DNA from: Schistocephalus solidus
Taxonomy: Eukaryota > Platyhelminthes > Cestoda > Diphyllobothriidea > Diphyllobothriidae
Assembly (NCBI GenBank): GCA_017591395.1
Contig: WEDG01005179.1
Span: forward strand, 124,001-188,000
Reading direction: 5' to 3'
Length of the DNA: 64,000 nucleotides
Shown: positions 23,641 to 36,799 of the stretch, one piece after another
Layout: each line of letters starts with the position of its first letter
Position numbering within the stretch: the first letter of the stretch is position 1
Translations under genes and position numbers: made by a program
The notes under the pieces: generated by a model
Told to the model about the DNA's origin: nothing
The model's database searches: none
Seen by the model: the letters and a program-made list of their open reading frames with translations, nothing else

Positions 23641-25610
23641 TCTTTCACTTGGAACTTATGCCAGGCCCAGCAAGACAGTCCGGAAGCCCACCGCATATTT
23701 CGGAGACGCAATAGATCCAAACTTGCATTATTTATTTTTCTAATAAACATAAGACCAAAAATACATTGATTTTCGTCTTCCTATGATATTTGGGGACAGG
23801 GAGTTTAGAAAATGATAAATTCGAGGGTTGGCTGGCAAACTGTGGAATGCAAGGACGACACCATATGTACGTAGCAACTTTATACTTTGTTCAGCCCGAC
23901 CGTTTTACCGCTGCCGATGTACAGCGCCGTATCGCGACCTTTCGCCAGTTGCCATCGCGGCCAAATGGATAACATCCGCTATTACTCGGACATACCTATC
24001 GCGATTTTTCCACGGTTACTGGCTGTCGTCTCGCTATGGCTTTTATGCTAGGGTAAAAACTGCATTTCTGTTCATTACTTTTTTTAAACGTTTTTTTATG
24101 TTTTGATCTTTGACTAATTGTACCGTCAAATTTTAATTTATCCAATTTATTCGTTTGATTACTAATTTCCTTAGTGGTCTGTGGTGGACAGTATGCTGTT
24201 TTGATTTGCCACCGCTGTTCTTATTTGCATTCTAACCAAAATTATGCCGATGTGCCTGCTATCTTTCTTGTGGTCTTTTTCTGGTAGGTTTCTGCTAACT
24301 GTTCTTGTGAGTAGCCTAGAGTTTATTTTCCCGCATAACCTTGTGAAAATGTACTCTAGTTTTTTTTCATACTTAGGAGTTCGATATAGAGTCCCGGCAG
24401 GTAGTTGCATGGGGACTAATAAATGGCTGATGACCGTTAATAGACTGCAGATGTGTTTTCAAGGTACGACACTACGACCATATTTCATCTGGTAACTATA
24501 TCATTGAATGATGACCACCGTCATGCAGCGTTGTATTCAGAAATCCGCTGATCTATATCTAAGCTCGAGGATACGAAGCGTGCTAAATAGTAAATTTTCC
24601 ATGAATATCCCTAACATGTGTGACGAAATAAATAACTCCTGTGTTAAGTTACACATTCGGTGCCTCAAAAGCCTTAAACTTTGAATACCATATTTTCACC
24701 ACACAGTTAAGACAGATATTACATATAGTACTGAATCAAAAAAAAAACAATCCAAGTTGATCACAAACTACATGCAGTATATTTGGGCTAAACTAAACTG
24801 AAACCGGATTTTTAATCTCTATTTTAACAATTTTGGAGGAAGCCGTAAGTACTACTAATTAAAATACCATTTCGACGGCAAGGCGCAAATAAGTAAACTA
24901 GAGGTCTGTAAAAGCTTAACCAATATGGAGCTGCGATATAACAGAGAACCTTATACATTTAAAAAACTCCTTAAATATTTTTCATTTCGCGTAGATGGAA
25001 AAAGTCATAAATGCGAAGACGTGGAAGTCTGTACTTGGATGGGTCTTCATACGTGAGATGAAGGCAATATGATCAAACTGGTTGGAAAAACACACCTGAA
25101 CTCATTTGACTCTTCTGTCCGTGGACAGACGACCTTTTGAAGGCCCATAGTTTCGAAGAGAATCCTGGCCCGTGTTATACAAGGGATCACTTTTCTGAAT
25201 CTTTACCAGTTTTGCCTGAATTTCCATACTTATGGCACCTGAAACTGCAAAACTTGAGATAAGGAAAAGAACAGAAAAAAATTTACTTTTACTTAATTGA
25301 GGATATATTTAATGGCCCTACCGGCACCAGCTCCACCGAGCCTCCTCGGGCCCAGAGGACTGGACGGGCTCAATGGCGGGGCGAGAGGGGGCAAAATTGA
25401 CGGAGTGGCCCCCTCTGGCCCCTCACTCGAAAAAATTGCACAGCGGAAGCCCACGATTTCCTCGCAATTGCAGCCCCCTTTCTTTTATATCGAACGCCCA
25501 GTGCACATTGCTTTCCCTGATAATCGGCCACTACTGATGCACCCCTAATTGTGGTACTATGAACGGCCCAACGTTATACAATTAATATGACTTCCGTTTG
25601 GATCCATTCA
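23641..25610. other. Mostly unassigned AT-rich region
   Basis: Short open frames at 23790-24106 (+) and 24171-24495 (both strands) have no recognisable domains. A GC-rich island at about 25310-25510 (CTCCTCGGGCCC, GGCCCCCTCTGGCCCC) stands out against the AT-rich surroundings. A similar GGCCCCTTCTGGCTCC stretch recurs at 27123. Confidence 0.3.
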
Positions 25611-25612
25611 AG

Positions 25613-25936
25613 TCATTCCTGAGATGTACGCACGCACATTGAGATAATTACCGTATCCCTGGATGCAGACAGTGTTTTGCAAATTGCACCACTGGAGAGG
25701 TCGTCCTTCTCCCCAGCCTTTTTCGCCAACTTTTGGGCCTTTTCGAGGGTCAGGTTGTCTTTCAGGACCCTCACTGCGTAAACTTTGGTGTTTGCAGATG
25801 GCCGCAGGTTAGTATGCAATAAGCAGTCACGCTGCTTTGCATTTTTTGGCCACATGACACAGTTCACATCCACGAACCATGCTTTGGCCACAGGGGCCAC
25901 GCTTTCGTCATTAAGAAAGTCAACAATACAGTACAT
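25613..25936 (-). CDS. Possible N-terminal exon of a DUF4806-type protein
   Basis: The minus frame starts MYCIVDFLNDESVAPVAKAW and continues with CVMWPKNAKQRD and VYAVRVLKDNLTLEKAQKLA. The pattern (hydrophobic strand, then WP, then Y.VRV, then a helical KA...L.KA segment) resembles the N-terminal module of DUF4806-type proteins. A candidate donor (ACG|GTAATT) lies at 25651, so the coding part may be 25936-25652 and the remaining residues intronic. No downstream exon was found on this strand. It may be a gene fragment or a transposon-carried gene. Confidence 0.35.
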   Translation of the reverse strand: MYCIVDFLNDESVAPVAKAWFVDVNCVMWPKNAKQRDCLLHTNLRPSANTKVYAVRVLKDNLTLEKAQKLAKKAGEKDDLSSGAICKTLSASRDTVIISMCVRTSQE

Positions 25937-26186
25937 CTACATACACCACACGAAGAAGGGATAAAATGGATACAAGCAAATCATAATGGATTAAAATCTA
26001 TTACAAGCGTGTGTATGGAACACTTTTTAAAATACGGGTGAACAATAAACTTTGAAAAAAGTCACTGTTTTTGGAACGTGTACAAAAAGGGAATGAGAAT
26101 AAAATGATCATCAATGTTAAAAGCGACGTATTTACAGATAAAGGGTTGCAATTGAAGGACTACTTGCCAAATCTGAGGCTTAAAAC

Positions 26187-26552
26187 ATGAAAAGGCTGGA
26201 AGATGAAATGGATGTCATAAAAAAGTCATGGCAGTCAACTAACGGACCGTACTGTATTCTAGTAGCCGAAACAGATGTAAGTTCGCACGGTCTGTCACCA
26301 TTTCGGAAGATGGCAGGGGAGCTGCGGGGTAACTGTAAAGATCCTGGTACACCCTCATCGTCGTCCAACAGCATGAGCCATGTTGGCAACTTAGACAGAC
26401 GTCTTTCCGAAAATCGCCTGTACACCTGTGCGGCTACGTTTGTTGACCCCTTTATCGAATTACGAATGATTTGTAAAAAAAGACTCAAAAGGAAAGGCCA
26501 AAAAATTATCCAACACTCCCAACCATCCCACATCCTTGTGTATGTGAACTAA
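26187..26552 (+). CDS. Unrecognised open reading frame
   Basis: A 121-codon ATG frame begins MKRLEDEMDVIKKSWQST, contains a serine-rich stretch (SSSSNS) and ends with a basic segment (KKRLKRKGQKI). No family recognised. The antisense frame is open over the same length, so this may be chance. It lies beside the DUF4806-like fragment, on the opposite strand. Confidence 0.2.
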   Translation: MKRLEDEMDVIKKSWQSTNGPYCILVAETDVSSHGLSPFRKMAGELRGNCKDPGTPSSSSNSMSHVGNLDRRLSENRLYTCAATFVDPFIELRMICKKRLKRKGQKIIQHSQPSHILVYVN

Positions 26553-26559
26553 AAATGTT

Positions 26560-28480
26560 GAAGGACCATCTGCTACTTCGGTCGCGGTATAATACGCCCG
26601 CTTCACACGCAATATCCGCTTAAACACGGTGCTTCGCTTGATTCCGTAATATGTTCGCTTCATGGTTACTTTTCATGGACAACAGAGCACGCTATATAAA
26701 GGATATAAGGGCTTAATTTAAATTCAAGGAGATACCAAAATTACCGTTAATGTTTTACATTTAACTCGAGCAAAAGTAACTTTACATGAAATTTAAATGC
26801 ACAACTTAGAAAATTATATTTTAAAACATCTCCAGGCCACTGGATTACCTACCTCAGTATCAGAAGCTTTGAGAACAATAATTCAGTCTTATAAGTCACA
26901 TGGAGAGGCTGGCACACGCTTGGTTGACAAATGGCGTCCAAATGACTGACTTAAACAAAGCATTCATAATCAGTTTATCACAGTCCCCACTAATTACGCT
27001 TAAACAGTATTTTATCTTGTAAATATTGCCTATTTGAGTTTAAATTCAAACACGGACACCTTATTAAGTCTTTCCAACAAGCCTAACCATAAGTTAAATA
27101 TGGCCTAACAGTCGAGGGAGCCTGGCCCCTTCTGGCTCCCTCTGAGCCCCCTCTATTGAAGGGGCCATGTGCTGGTAGGGGGTAACGATATTTGTGCCTT
27201 TTAATACCCGTCAGTTCTAAATGTGCGTTGGGAAAACAAAACACATCGAAAAGCTTACAAGTACAGTTAACTTACTTTTGTTAAATAGAGTAGACGAGGA
27301 TTCTGCACATAGTTTTCTTTGCCTTGTGAATAACAATATCTTACGAGCAAAAAAGCACATACGAATTCGATTCACAATAAGGTACTGTCGTAAATATACT
27401 GGTAACATGTCTGTGCCTGTATCCATCTAGACTTTCACAGGGACTGCATCTTATTATCTAATATACTAAACTTTCATAGTAAATAATTTTGACTTTTTGC
27501 ATCCTCTCTTAAAACCAATTGATATGTCACCAATAAATGGAATTTGATGAAAATTGGGATTTTGCAGACATGAAAAATAAACGTTGTCCAACTGTCACGA
27601 GATCACTCCGCATCAGGTAGCTTTACCACCTTTTTAAAACTTTTCTCTTTCAGGGTTCACCTCGTGGTCCAAGAACGCCTCGGAGAATCAACATCAAGCT
27701 GAAACTAACCCTTTTATCGAATCATTCATTTCCCTCACAGCCGGCTGCATCCCTCCTTTGACCTTCGTATTAATAATCTTGCTGTTTAACACTATCTTCC
27801 CCTATTATTGTATTGATAGGTATTTGTTATTACTCGGTTATTTTTTTACATGATCCCTTCGTTCATACTGTTATTATTTTATCTTCTGACATGAGATGTG
27901 GGCATGTTACTCTGTGTGGTACCTATTAATCCAGTCCTCGTAGGTCTTCACAAAACCACAAATCAGAGATTGCGCAGTCACCATATGTTTGTTTAAATTA
28001 ATCAATCTTTGACATAATGACAGGGTTTTCTTGGGAAGGGAACCTAAGAGAATGCCGACCGTACGCTGGACGTAACAGACGACTGACATTGACTATAATC
28101 GTGCGCTCACACCGGCAAAACTGTGGACCGCCTTCCTTAAAATCCAGTGCTCATTTAACAAATGCGATGAGGGGATTTCTAAATATGTACAGAAACAAGG
28201 GCACAAAGTATACAACGCATCATCGGGCCCTCATTTTATAAATCGCTGGTTAATGTTGACTGAGCTGTTGTCGCTGTGGTCAGCTATTCATTTCTCCAAA
28301 CTTGTCCCAATCATAACGAAAGCCACATAACAGTTTAAGAGTAGAATAGCAGTTAGGGGGAGAGGGAGAATATGCTTATATTTTGAAAGTTACATTCCAA
28401 AATGTTCAGAAAAAAGTTCCTTTTACTCAAGTGGCTAGGATACAAAGTTACAGATGAAATTGTCAGTGGTTTTGAGTAAA
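26560..28480. other. AT-rich region, nothing recognised
   Basis: Only short frames with no recognisable domains. A (GGCCCC)-rich patch near 27120-27170 recalls the island at 25.4 kb. Confidence 0.3.
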
Positions 28481-28489
28481 GTCTCACTT

Positions 28490-30550
28490 TCTGAAGTTCG
28501 GTCTCTTCACCTGAGATATTGTGGCAAGGATGGTAATAAGGAACGTAGATATGCCGAGGTACGGCAAGATATACGTCGAACTTCACAGCACATAGAACTG
28601 AGAGACTTTGCACTTATTAATTTTAGAGTGAAGAAGGTGAATGACATTCAGAATTCGATCAGCAAATTGCGTGACCATTGTGTAGTGTCGTTGCCTTATT
28701 ATTGCAGCTAAAATACACATGAAACACCAGAAACAGTGGAGAGCATTGAGAGAACTCGTTTAAAATGAACATATCTTTTTTAAGCAAAGCAAAAAGATAG
28801 CCGGTTAGGGGAAATACATGCATAGATAAACCTCCATATTAAGAGTCTACGTGTGTTTGATAAGGCTATAAACCATAAATGTAATGAACAAGTTGCTGAA
28901 TTTTAGTAAAAAGGGGTTCAAAAAGAAGGGGGAATGCGAGAGATCAGGCCAGAGTAACCCCAAGATCCAGGAACGATGATTCTTTGTTGAGGAGAATGTC
29001 AAACGTTTCAGGAACGGTAGAGGGTCCCAGTCAGAAAAAACACTAGAGCGATTTCTTATCGTTGCGTAGAAGACCATTTTCTGACGGCCATGCAGAGTCA
29101 TAATCCAGGCCAGATTTTGGAAACGGGAGATGAGACCAATTTTTAAGGGGATGAAAAACGACCATATAATCAGCATACGTAACCAATTTGTAATGACTTG
29201 GCGATCTCAAGCCAGCAATGTGAAGTGAGAGGACATGGAAACTTGAACGTTTCAGCACTTTAAGGAAGAAGGGTACATTTCCGCTGGCCAGATTGGGCAA
29301 ATTGAGTACGTAAAGCGATATAATCTCCAAGTTAAGAGACAATCCAGCCAGGAGGGTCGCACTGGGATGTCTTCCTTAAAAGGAGATGCCGTGGAACAGT
29401 ATTAAAAGCAGGGAAGTAGTCAGAATACACATGTACACGCTAGGCAATACTTGTTATTCTTTTTTGGGGAAGAGAGAACTACAAAAACAACTGCATTCAG
29501 GGTACTACACCTGGGTTTATATGCCAATGGTAAAGGGTTGAAAAAGTTAGAGGAGAGTAAGATGATGGTAAATTTTTCAGCGAGCTTCAAATGTTTTAAG
29601 GAGCATGCAATTGGATGGGAGTGATTCTCATTGTACGCCAGGCGTCAGGCCTCTATGACTCCTTAAAGGGCATAGTAATAAGATGTGTTAGAACAAGTGC
29701 TGTCTTAGAAGAACAGGATTTAAGAAGGAATGGCGACACACCATCCAGCCCAGCAGCTGCTGATCCACGGACCTATTGATGATGTTCCTCTACTGTAGCC
29801 CCAGCCACGGGACAGAAAACACGTGGTGATCGCGAAATTTTGTCTAAGGAAAGATCGGAGTCATTGGGAGTGAAGAAAATTTTCATTTTTGAGGCTTAAT
29901 CGGTGCAAACTTGTGCCAGTTTGCTGCGTTGGCCAGTGTGATCGGTAAGCTTCCTCTAACGTTCAGCAGAGGAAAGAGGATAAAAGGAGTGGGTAAAGAG
30001 GAAAAAACTGACAAAAAACAGGTCATTCAGTCTGACAATCACCTTTTTATTAGAACTTTAACGACCTTTAGACTGTCCAGTAGAACTGATTTGGAGAGGC
30101 GTTCCTTTTTACACCTTCAAATGGTGGATAGGGAGAAAAAATTCTGTCAGGTTTAACCATTACCATTTCAAGAGGAGGGAAAATGTTAAAAAGGTCATTT
30201 AAGTATGTGCTGAGGTAACTTGGACATGTTTCGACGTCTGGTCCTTTGAGGAAAGTGCGGGTACTGTAAAATATTGAAGACTGAAGGAATAAAATTTTGT
30301 GTAGAGACGTGTCGCAAACCTAAATTTTTTCTTCAGATTTGATAAACAGTCCGCGCTTGGAAGTGGAATAGATTTTTGGGGACCTAATAACACCCGGAAG
30401 GTCTGAGCCTGGTAGCGGAGCTCTGTTTTTAACAAGAAAAAGCTGGGAGTGGTTACTCAAAATGTGACCAAGAGGAGCGTCAGTGTGGTTTTTAAGAAAA
30501 ACAGGATCGTCAAAGCCTATAACTGTAAGGGGACGTGGGTGCACACGGTT
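28490..30550 (-). pseudogene. Degenerate non-LTR reverse transcriptase (LINE remnant)
   Basis: Minus-strand frames give, in element order: NTVPRHLLLRKTSQCDPPGW at about 29400-29340, LYVLNLPNLASGNVPFFLKV, and GLRSPSHYKLVTYADYMVVF near 29170 (the catalytic YADD now YADY). PLKNWSHLPFPKSGLDYD follows, and then a C-terminal segment FADRILNVIHLLHSKINKCK near 28680. This order fits the RT domain of a Jockey/CR1-type LINE. The 5' boundary near 30.5 kb is a guess. Multiple stops and shifts show long decay. Confidence 0.6.
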
Positions 30551-31700
30551 AAAATCACCGCATTAGCGAAAAAACTGCTGACAAGGCAATATAACAAGTA
30601 TTAGTGAAAGAAAGTCAAAAAATTGACTAAAGCAACTTAAAAGGTTGAGGAATATTTAGATACTTTCATATACAATGCCTGTTAAATTATTTAATAAAGA
30701 GCGATAACGTTTGTCAAATCATCATTGGAGGCAAATAAGAACCTATATTTTCCGTACTAATGCTGGTGGAACAAAATAATCACCCCTTCACCTCTTCTCC
30801 ATAATGAAGCTTTTCTATCATTTCGAAGGCAGCAGAAGAATATAGGAGTAAATATTTGCGAGTCATTGTCGCCAGGTAATAATGTCTCTTAAAGACAAAT
30901 CACTTCAGTCTTACTGTGTTCTTTTGTTAACAAATGTAACTTTATGTCATGAGTTTTATGAAAATTGAATACCGGTGTGTCCATAGGAAGCCTGAACTTG
31001 ATGCAATAATTTTTTTGACGCTTGAATGCAAGTTGCCAACCACAGCGATATTTTTTACGGTGATAACGACAGCACCGGAGGATCAATTATGCGACATTTT
31101 GGTCGCAACATGAAGCAAGTGGCATTATACACAGTCGTCGTGAATTCGGCGAAAATTTGCGCAAAATTTAAGTTCCTTAAAAAAAGGTGCCAGCATACTT
31201 TACGGGTGACTTCATTGCTGTAGTGTAGGAAAACGGTGGGGAGAAAAAAATCAACATATAACAAGGAAAATGAATGAAGAACGTAAAAAAGGTGGCTCCA
31301 CTTCAAAGGCCTGCAATTCACATGGTGGTTTTCGGGCGCCATCATTCATGCCATTAATAACCCAGTAGTAACAATTACCTCGCTTAATTAAGTAGCCATG
31401 CAAATAGTTGCAACACAATACGACGTGTTTCAGAGCAAGTGGCTACCCGCGTAACTGCGGCCACTGGTGCGTACGCAAACCAGACGAGTAGCCAAATCGA
31501 AACGATTCTAATTTTGGCGAGTGCTTCAATACGTCAAGTAGGACTCGAAGGCCGTCAACCGCCAACTCGCTCCACTTGCAGATGCACACAGACCGGAGCC
31601 AATCATCACGCGTCAGGTAATGAGGCCAAGCGGCCCACTGCCACGGCAAGCAACGATGAGAGTCGTTTATCAGATCTGGTGCAGTTGTTGGCAAAGCAAC
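30551..31700. other. Unassigned region
   Basis: No recognised gene. An open frame at 31439-31711 (+) rich in Ala, Thr and Arg immediately precedes the PLE remnant and may be a decayed part of it, but I see no diagnostic motif. Confidence 0.25.
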
Positions 31701-31714
31701 GATCTCGGTAAAAC

Positions 31715-32110
31715 TGGAAGACTGCTCTGGGCGTGCATGATCACACACACACACACACGCAGCAACAGTCCGAATAATTGACGCCAGCTGCCAACTTGAA
31801 GCTCATTTGATGAGACCCGACCGCACATTCCAGTTTGACGAGGCCAAAATTCTCACTAGGCATGAGCACGCAGTCGAACACTGTTCCCGAAACTCAGCGT
31901 CTGTGAGCCAGATAACCGAGCAATCCTCACGTCAACAGCCAAAACGGGGGATAAAATTTCAGCGCTTAACGACTCGCATACCGGGCATCATGCGATTATC
32001 GCAGCAAGGAGAACCAGCCTTGAGGAAAAGAGGAGCTCTTCGTTTTCATAGTTATGTGGTAGCATAATGACTACATCCTATAAATACTTCAACCCCTTTT
32101 GCATGAAATA
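31715..32110 (+). mobile_element. Penelope-like element C-terminal remnant
   Basis: The + sequence gives SQLEAHLMRPDRTFQFDEAK and ILTRHEHAVEHCSRNSASV, aligning with HTFNFDEAEMF and following sequence of the copy at 16.3 kb. The downstream DNA also shares the TATAAATACT element. A (CA)n tract lies just upstream at 31742-31757. A second possible PLE-like 3' end with CTGAGGA and CCCCGAAGC occurs near 32840-32875. Confidence 0.5.
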
Positions 32111-32199
32111 CCTCTATCGGATTCTTTCTCCGATTCTGCGTCTGAGCATGAATCCATAACGTCAGCCAAAAAGGTATGACGTTCGTATGAGTTATCCCT

Positions 32200-33560
32200 G
32201 TCATAGAATATTCATTTTGACAATGTTTTTTTAATGAAAGGCCTGAGTTCCCCTGCCTGGACCCTCAGTGAGACTGCACGTGGAAGTGTCGAAGCCTATT
32301 GGACGGTCCGTTTTCCGTAAGCGAGATGATATTAGCAATCAAGGAACCGCCCGCCAAAACAACTACGTGGAGCTCAGTTTTGTCCACTTTCCGAAAGGCT
32401 GAATTATTTTAAGGAACCCTTTTCTCTCTCTAGACACACAGACATATATACGATGAATTACAGGCGCGTCTTTGAAATTATGTGGGATATTATAAATAAT
32501 GCCGAACTTTTACTCTCTTAAAACTACAGACACCAGAAAACTTAACTTTTTGGCATAGGTAAACCAGGAAATTCTTGTTATTATTAACTATATCAAACTA
32601 CTTGCTGCTGAAATGGCCTTTGCTTTAGTGTTTTTATTCAGTGTTCTCACCCTTTTTTTAATTTCGCTGTTTACCTTGTCGACAACATCTGTTATCCGTA
32701 TTATTTTTCACGCGAAATTTTATGAATTTGCCGTGCAAAGCTTTGTTGTAATTTTTATTTTTTCGGCCAATAACACTTTTTGATAGCAGCTGGTCACGCA
32801 TATTTACTTTTTTATACTGTTCCTTCCTTATTTATTCTAGCTGAGGAAGGTCTGGTAATAGGTACCCCGAAGCAAAATCGTTTGGTCCAGTTAAGTGAGC
32901 CCTATGCTATTTATTAGTATCGATCTCCTTCCAGCATTGAATTTCGCGTGACTGTTAGTTAAATTATTTCATGATGCCTACCGTATTGAGCTTCTAATGT
33001 GCACATTAATTTCGGCGTTAATGTGAAAAAAAAAAACCAATTTCACTGAAGTCACTCAGAAAATTTTGTCAGATTGAACCTTAACCAAACTAAAAATATA
33101 ATAACATGCACATCGGTTGAAAAAATCCATTTTTAACATCTTCGTCAAGTAATAGCAGTCATTTAATATTTTTTAACCCGGAGATCATTGTTCAAACTGG
33201 ATAACGTAAAAATGGGCTCCGGAACGGCTAAAAAGTGAGATCATGCCAATCGTAACGGTAGGCTTTTTTTGCTGAGTCTTTTATTCCATAAGTTCGAATG
33301 GTCTAATTCTGGTAATAACTTTTCCTTTAATTTGTATATTACCGTTGCTACTGAAAAAAACCAGTAGCCCATCTTGAGAACTGATGTCTTTATTTGCTGA
33401 TACGTAACTCTGAATGCTTGCAGGCCTATTAAATTTAAGTACGTTGAAAAGGTAAGCCTTTTCCACAGTCCCCCTTTCCTCACTCTCCCTAGTTCTACAT
33501 GAGTACGAATAAATTCAAAACGGTGGATAAGGTGGAAGGTGCTTCGGAAAAAATGCCTGT
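32200..33560. other. AT-rich region, mostly unassigned
   Basis: Nothing coding recognised. It contains a possible degenerate PLE 3' motif at about 32840-32875 and short poly-T and poly-A tracts. Confidence 0.3.
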
Positions 33561-33569
33561 GTATATCAT

Positions 33570-36500
33570 ATTTTATTTTATTTATTTATTGCCAGTTTAC
33601 AGGCAAGGTCAAAAAAATATATACAGTAGAGGGTCAAGCTGACAGTGAAAAAAACTCCTGATCGTTGTTTCAGGTGATTTCAGGAGAAAAAACTGCAGCT
33701 TATTGAGTAATTAAAGTTCTGGACAGGGACGCGTTAACACAGGTGCCCGGTGAAGAACCTCTCCATTCAGTGTTACGGATCCGGTATTCTGCACCAGCAG
33801 GTATGTCGGCGAGCGGCTGTTCGCTGTCGACTGAGAAATAAGCCGATTGAGGTCTGCAGAGCCAGTAATATTGCCCTCAGCATGAAGACCGGCACAGGAT
33901 TCAGAGTCCGTGAACGCCATCAGAACCGAAGAGAGCTTCAACAGAGTCAGCACCCAAAAGTTTTGGAAGGTGTCCTGAATGTAGAAAACTAGTGACAGTT
34001 CGCGTAAACAAGGGATAGCTTTGCTGAATTTTGATACTTCTAGGTAGCTTATTCCAGATTGCTATAGCGTTTACCGAAAAAAACTGTCGGTATCTAACTG
34101 TGCGTGCCAAAAGGAAGAAATAAAATACATCCCCGATGACTGGTGCGCCGAGAGTGGTCGAGGTGCCTCAGAGATGTAAGGGGTTAAATGTACGACTGTT
34201 TAGTAGTTTAAACAGTAAAAATAGTCCCTTCTGTAATCTGCGAAGCCACAGCGGGTCAAGGCTTGTAAGCTCACAGCGTTGGTGGTAGGACAGGTTTCGG
34301 TGATCTGAATAGAAAACTCTTTTTGTAAAGAAGTGCTGGACTGATTCTATCTTCTTTCGTTCACTAGCGTGCAGAAGACTAAATAGAAACGAGCAGTATT
34401 CCAGACTAGGCCTGACATACATTTTATAGAGGCTGATTCTAATTTTGACGGTTTTAAAATTTCTGAGAATAAACCCAGTAGTTTGGCGTGCTTTCGAGAC
34501 AATCAGGGCGCAGTGCTCTGACAGATTAAGACTACTAGAATATGATATGCCCAGATCCTTTATAACTCCGGGCACGTTTAGATCGTGACCGTCTATGCTT
34601 AGGTGGGCTGATGGTTGTCGCCAATAACCATAACGGAGCACTTTTTGCCAAGAAAGTGAGAGGCGCCATGTGCGACACCACTGAGCGAAGGCCTGAAGAT
34701 CCTTTTTTAAGAGCTCAAGCACGATGTTGCGATCAACCGGTTTATATCGATAGGCAACTTTTAAATCGTCAGCGTACATAAAGGGCCTACCATACTGAAA
34801 AACAATCAGGAACATCGTTGACAAAGAGGCAAAATAGAAGCGGGCCGAGCACGCTGCTCCTGAATAACTCCGCTCCTCACATGCGTGGGGTTGGAGATAA
34901 CATCAGAAATTTTAACCCGTTGTGCGCGAGCATTCAAATAGGAAAATATTAAGTTCAGAAGCTTGTTACCTATGCCGAAGGAGGCAAGTTTCAGCAGTAG
35001 GAGATCATGGTCAACACGATCAAAAAGCCTTAGTGAAATCGAAGTAAACGGTGTAAATTGCAAAACCGCTGTCTCTAGATTGTAGCACATGATCAAAGAA
35101 AGAGAGCTGGCAAGTGTCACAAGACCTTTTTTCGAGAAAACCATGCTGAGCCGCATTAAGTTGGTTATTCTCTCTTAGGTGACGCATCATCTTGTCTTTG
35201 ATCAAGGTCTCGAAGATCTTCGAGACTGCTGGTAGTGTATTTATTGGCCTTAAAGTCGTCAAATGACGTAGGTCGGCCGTGTTTCGAATAGGCAGTATGT
35301 GCGATTCCTTCCATAAAATAGGGAAAGTTTCACTTTCAAGAGCAAGATTAAATATCTTATACAGAAGGGACGGAAAATATATCGTTTGCATCCGCCTTTA
35401 GAACGCTGACCGGGACGCCATCTGGTCCTGGACTGTAAGATTGACGAAAAACGCCGAATGGCTACGGTCACGTCCCAGAGGGTAAAAGTTATGGTTTTCG
35501 AGGACGTTACCGGTCCAAACCCGGATGTTAGGAAAGGGGCGACAGTATGTTCACTAAACGTTCTAGACAAGAAAGCATTGAAGCTATCAGCAGTCAACTT
35601 AGCGTCAGCTATTGGGTTTCCTAAGGCATCTCGAAGTACGGGTGCTGCGTTTTTCTCTGCGCTTTTTACTGTGCGCGAAAAGAGCTTCGCAAACATTTAA
35701 CGAAGGGTTTTTCGGCAAAGTTAACCTCATCGGCTTTGTCGTTTTTCGTCAGACAGCCTCTAGCCTCTTCAAAGATTTGCTGGATCAAGGGCAGGACGGA
35801 GGTGTCGTTTTTGTAGATGAAAACGACGGGAGAGTCTACGCAGTCTACGGCGGAATGATAAAAGGGAGGTAGACTTCATCCTTGACATTAATTATTTTCT
35901 TACGGGGAACAAAACGAGAAATGAGTGGACCTAGAACTTTGTAAAAAGTATCAGTACAAACATTCACATCCGAACATACAAAGAAGTTAGTCCAGTCGTG
36001 GGAATTTAGGTGTGTTAGCAATTCCCTCATATTTGCTGATCTGAAATCACGGAAAAAGCTATATTTTTTTGGAAAAACGTTTCAGCAGCCTCTAGTTCTA
36101 GTGTAGAAAGAACTATAGTATGATCAGAATTCCCAAGTGGATCTAAAGGTGACACTGACGATGGCTGACAACCCTACAAAAAATAGGATCAAGTATGTTT
36201 GATCCTCGGGTGGGAAAAATCAACTACCTGGTCCCACATGCCTATATCTATGGCCTCAAGTAGGTCTTCGAACTTTGCAGGACCGGAAGTTGGAAACCAG
36301 TGAACTTCAGGAAGATTGAAGTCACCTGCAATCAAGCAGTACTTCAGATTTAAGTCAGCTGCAGCGTGAAATGCCAGCGAGAGACAAAGATCGTAATCCC
36401 TCGCTGGCATTGGGTGGGCGATAGACACTACCAACGAGTAAAGAGTAGTTATCTTTTAGAACTACTCGGAGCCAACAGCTCTCTCACCGCGGTAAATTGG

Positions 36501-36790
36501 CGATAGTCCAATGGAAAAAAATGTAAGTGGTTGCCTAAAAATAGATACAGCTTCCTCCGCCACGGCCCCTCGTGTCGATCATTCCGAATGTAAGCGTAGC
36601 CTAGAATAGAGAGTTTGGAGTCGGATACACAGGGTGTTGCCCATGTCTCTGTAACTATTACAATGTCGGGGCGGTGGATGATAACCAGAGTCTGGAGCAA
36701 AGGCATCTTATTAAGCAGAGATCTGGCATTGAGGACGATTAGTTTAAGCGGGCACGTTTTTGGTTTCTGAAACGGACCTTCACTGAGTTG
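33570..36790 (-). pseudogene. CR1/Jockey-like LINE, near full-length but broken
   Basis: On the minus strand, in order, are endonuclease motifs HRPDIVIVTETWATPC (about 36680) and YCLIAGDFNLPEVHWF (about 36330), then a linker with FNAFLSRTFSEHTV (about 35570). RT follows with LRPINTLPAVSKIFETLI (about 35250), AAQHGFLEKRSCDT and TVYFDFTKAF (about 35030), LFDRVDHDLLLLKLASFGIG (about 34990), and FMYADDLKVAYRYK (about 34775), whose catalytic YADD is intact. The C-terminal part includes VRPSLEYCSFLFS and FFSVNAIAIWNKLPRSI (about 34070). The 3' end is an (AATA)-type tail at 33571-33592. Frame breaks occur near 34815, 35030, 35390 and 36440. Confidence 0.8.
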
Positions 36791-36799
36791 AACAACAGT

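Noticed and set aside
31742..31757. CA repeat as regulatory site
   Set aside because: Short simple repeat beside a decayed PLE; no further support.
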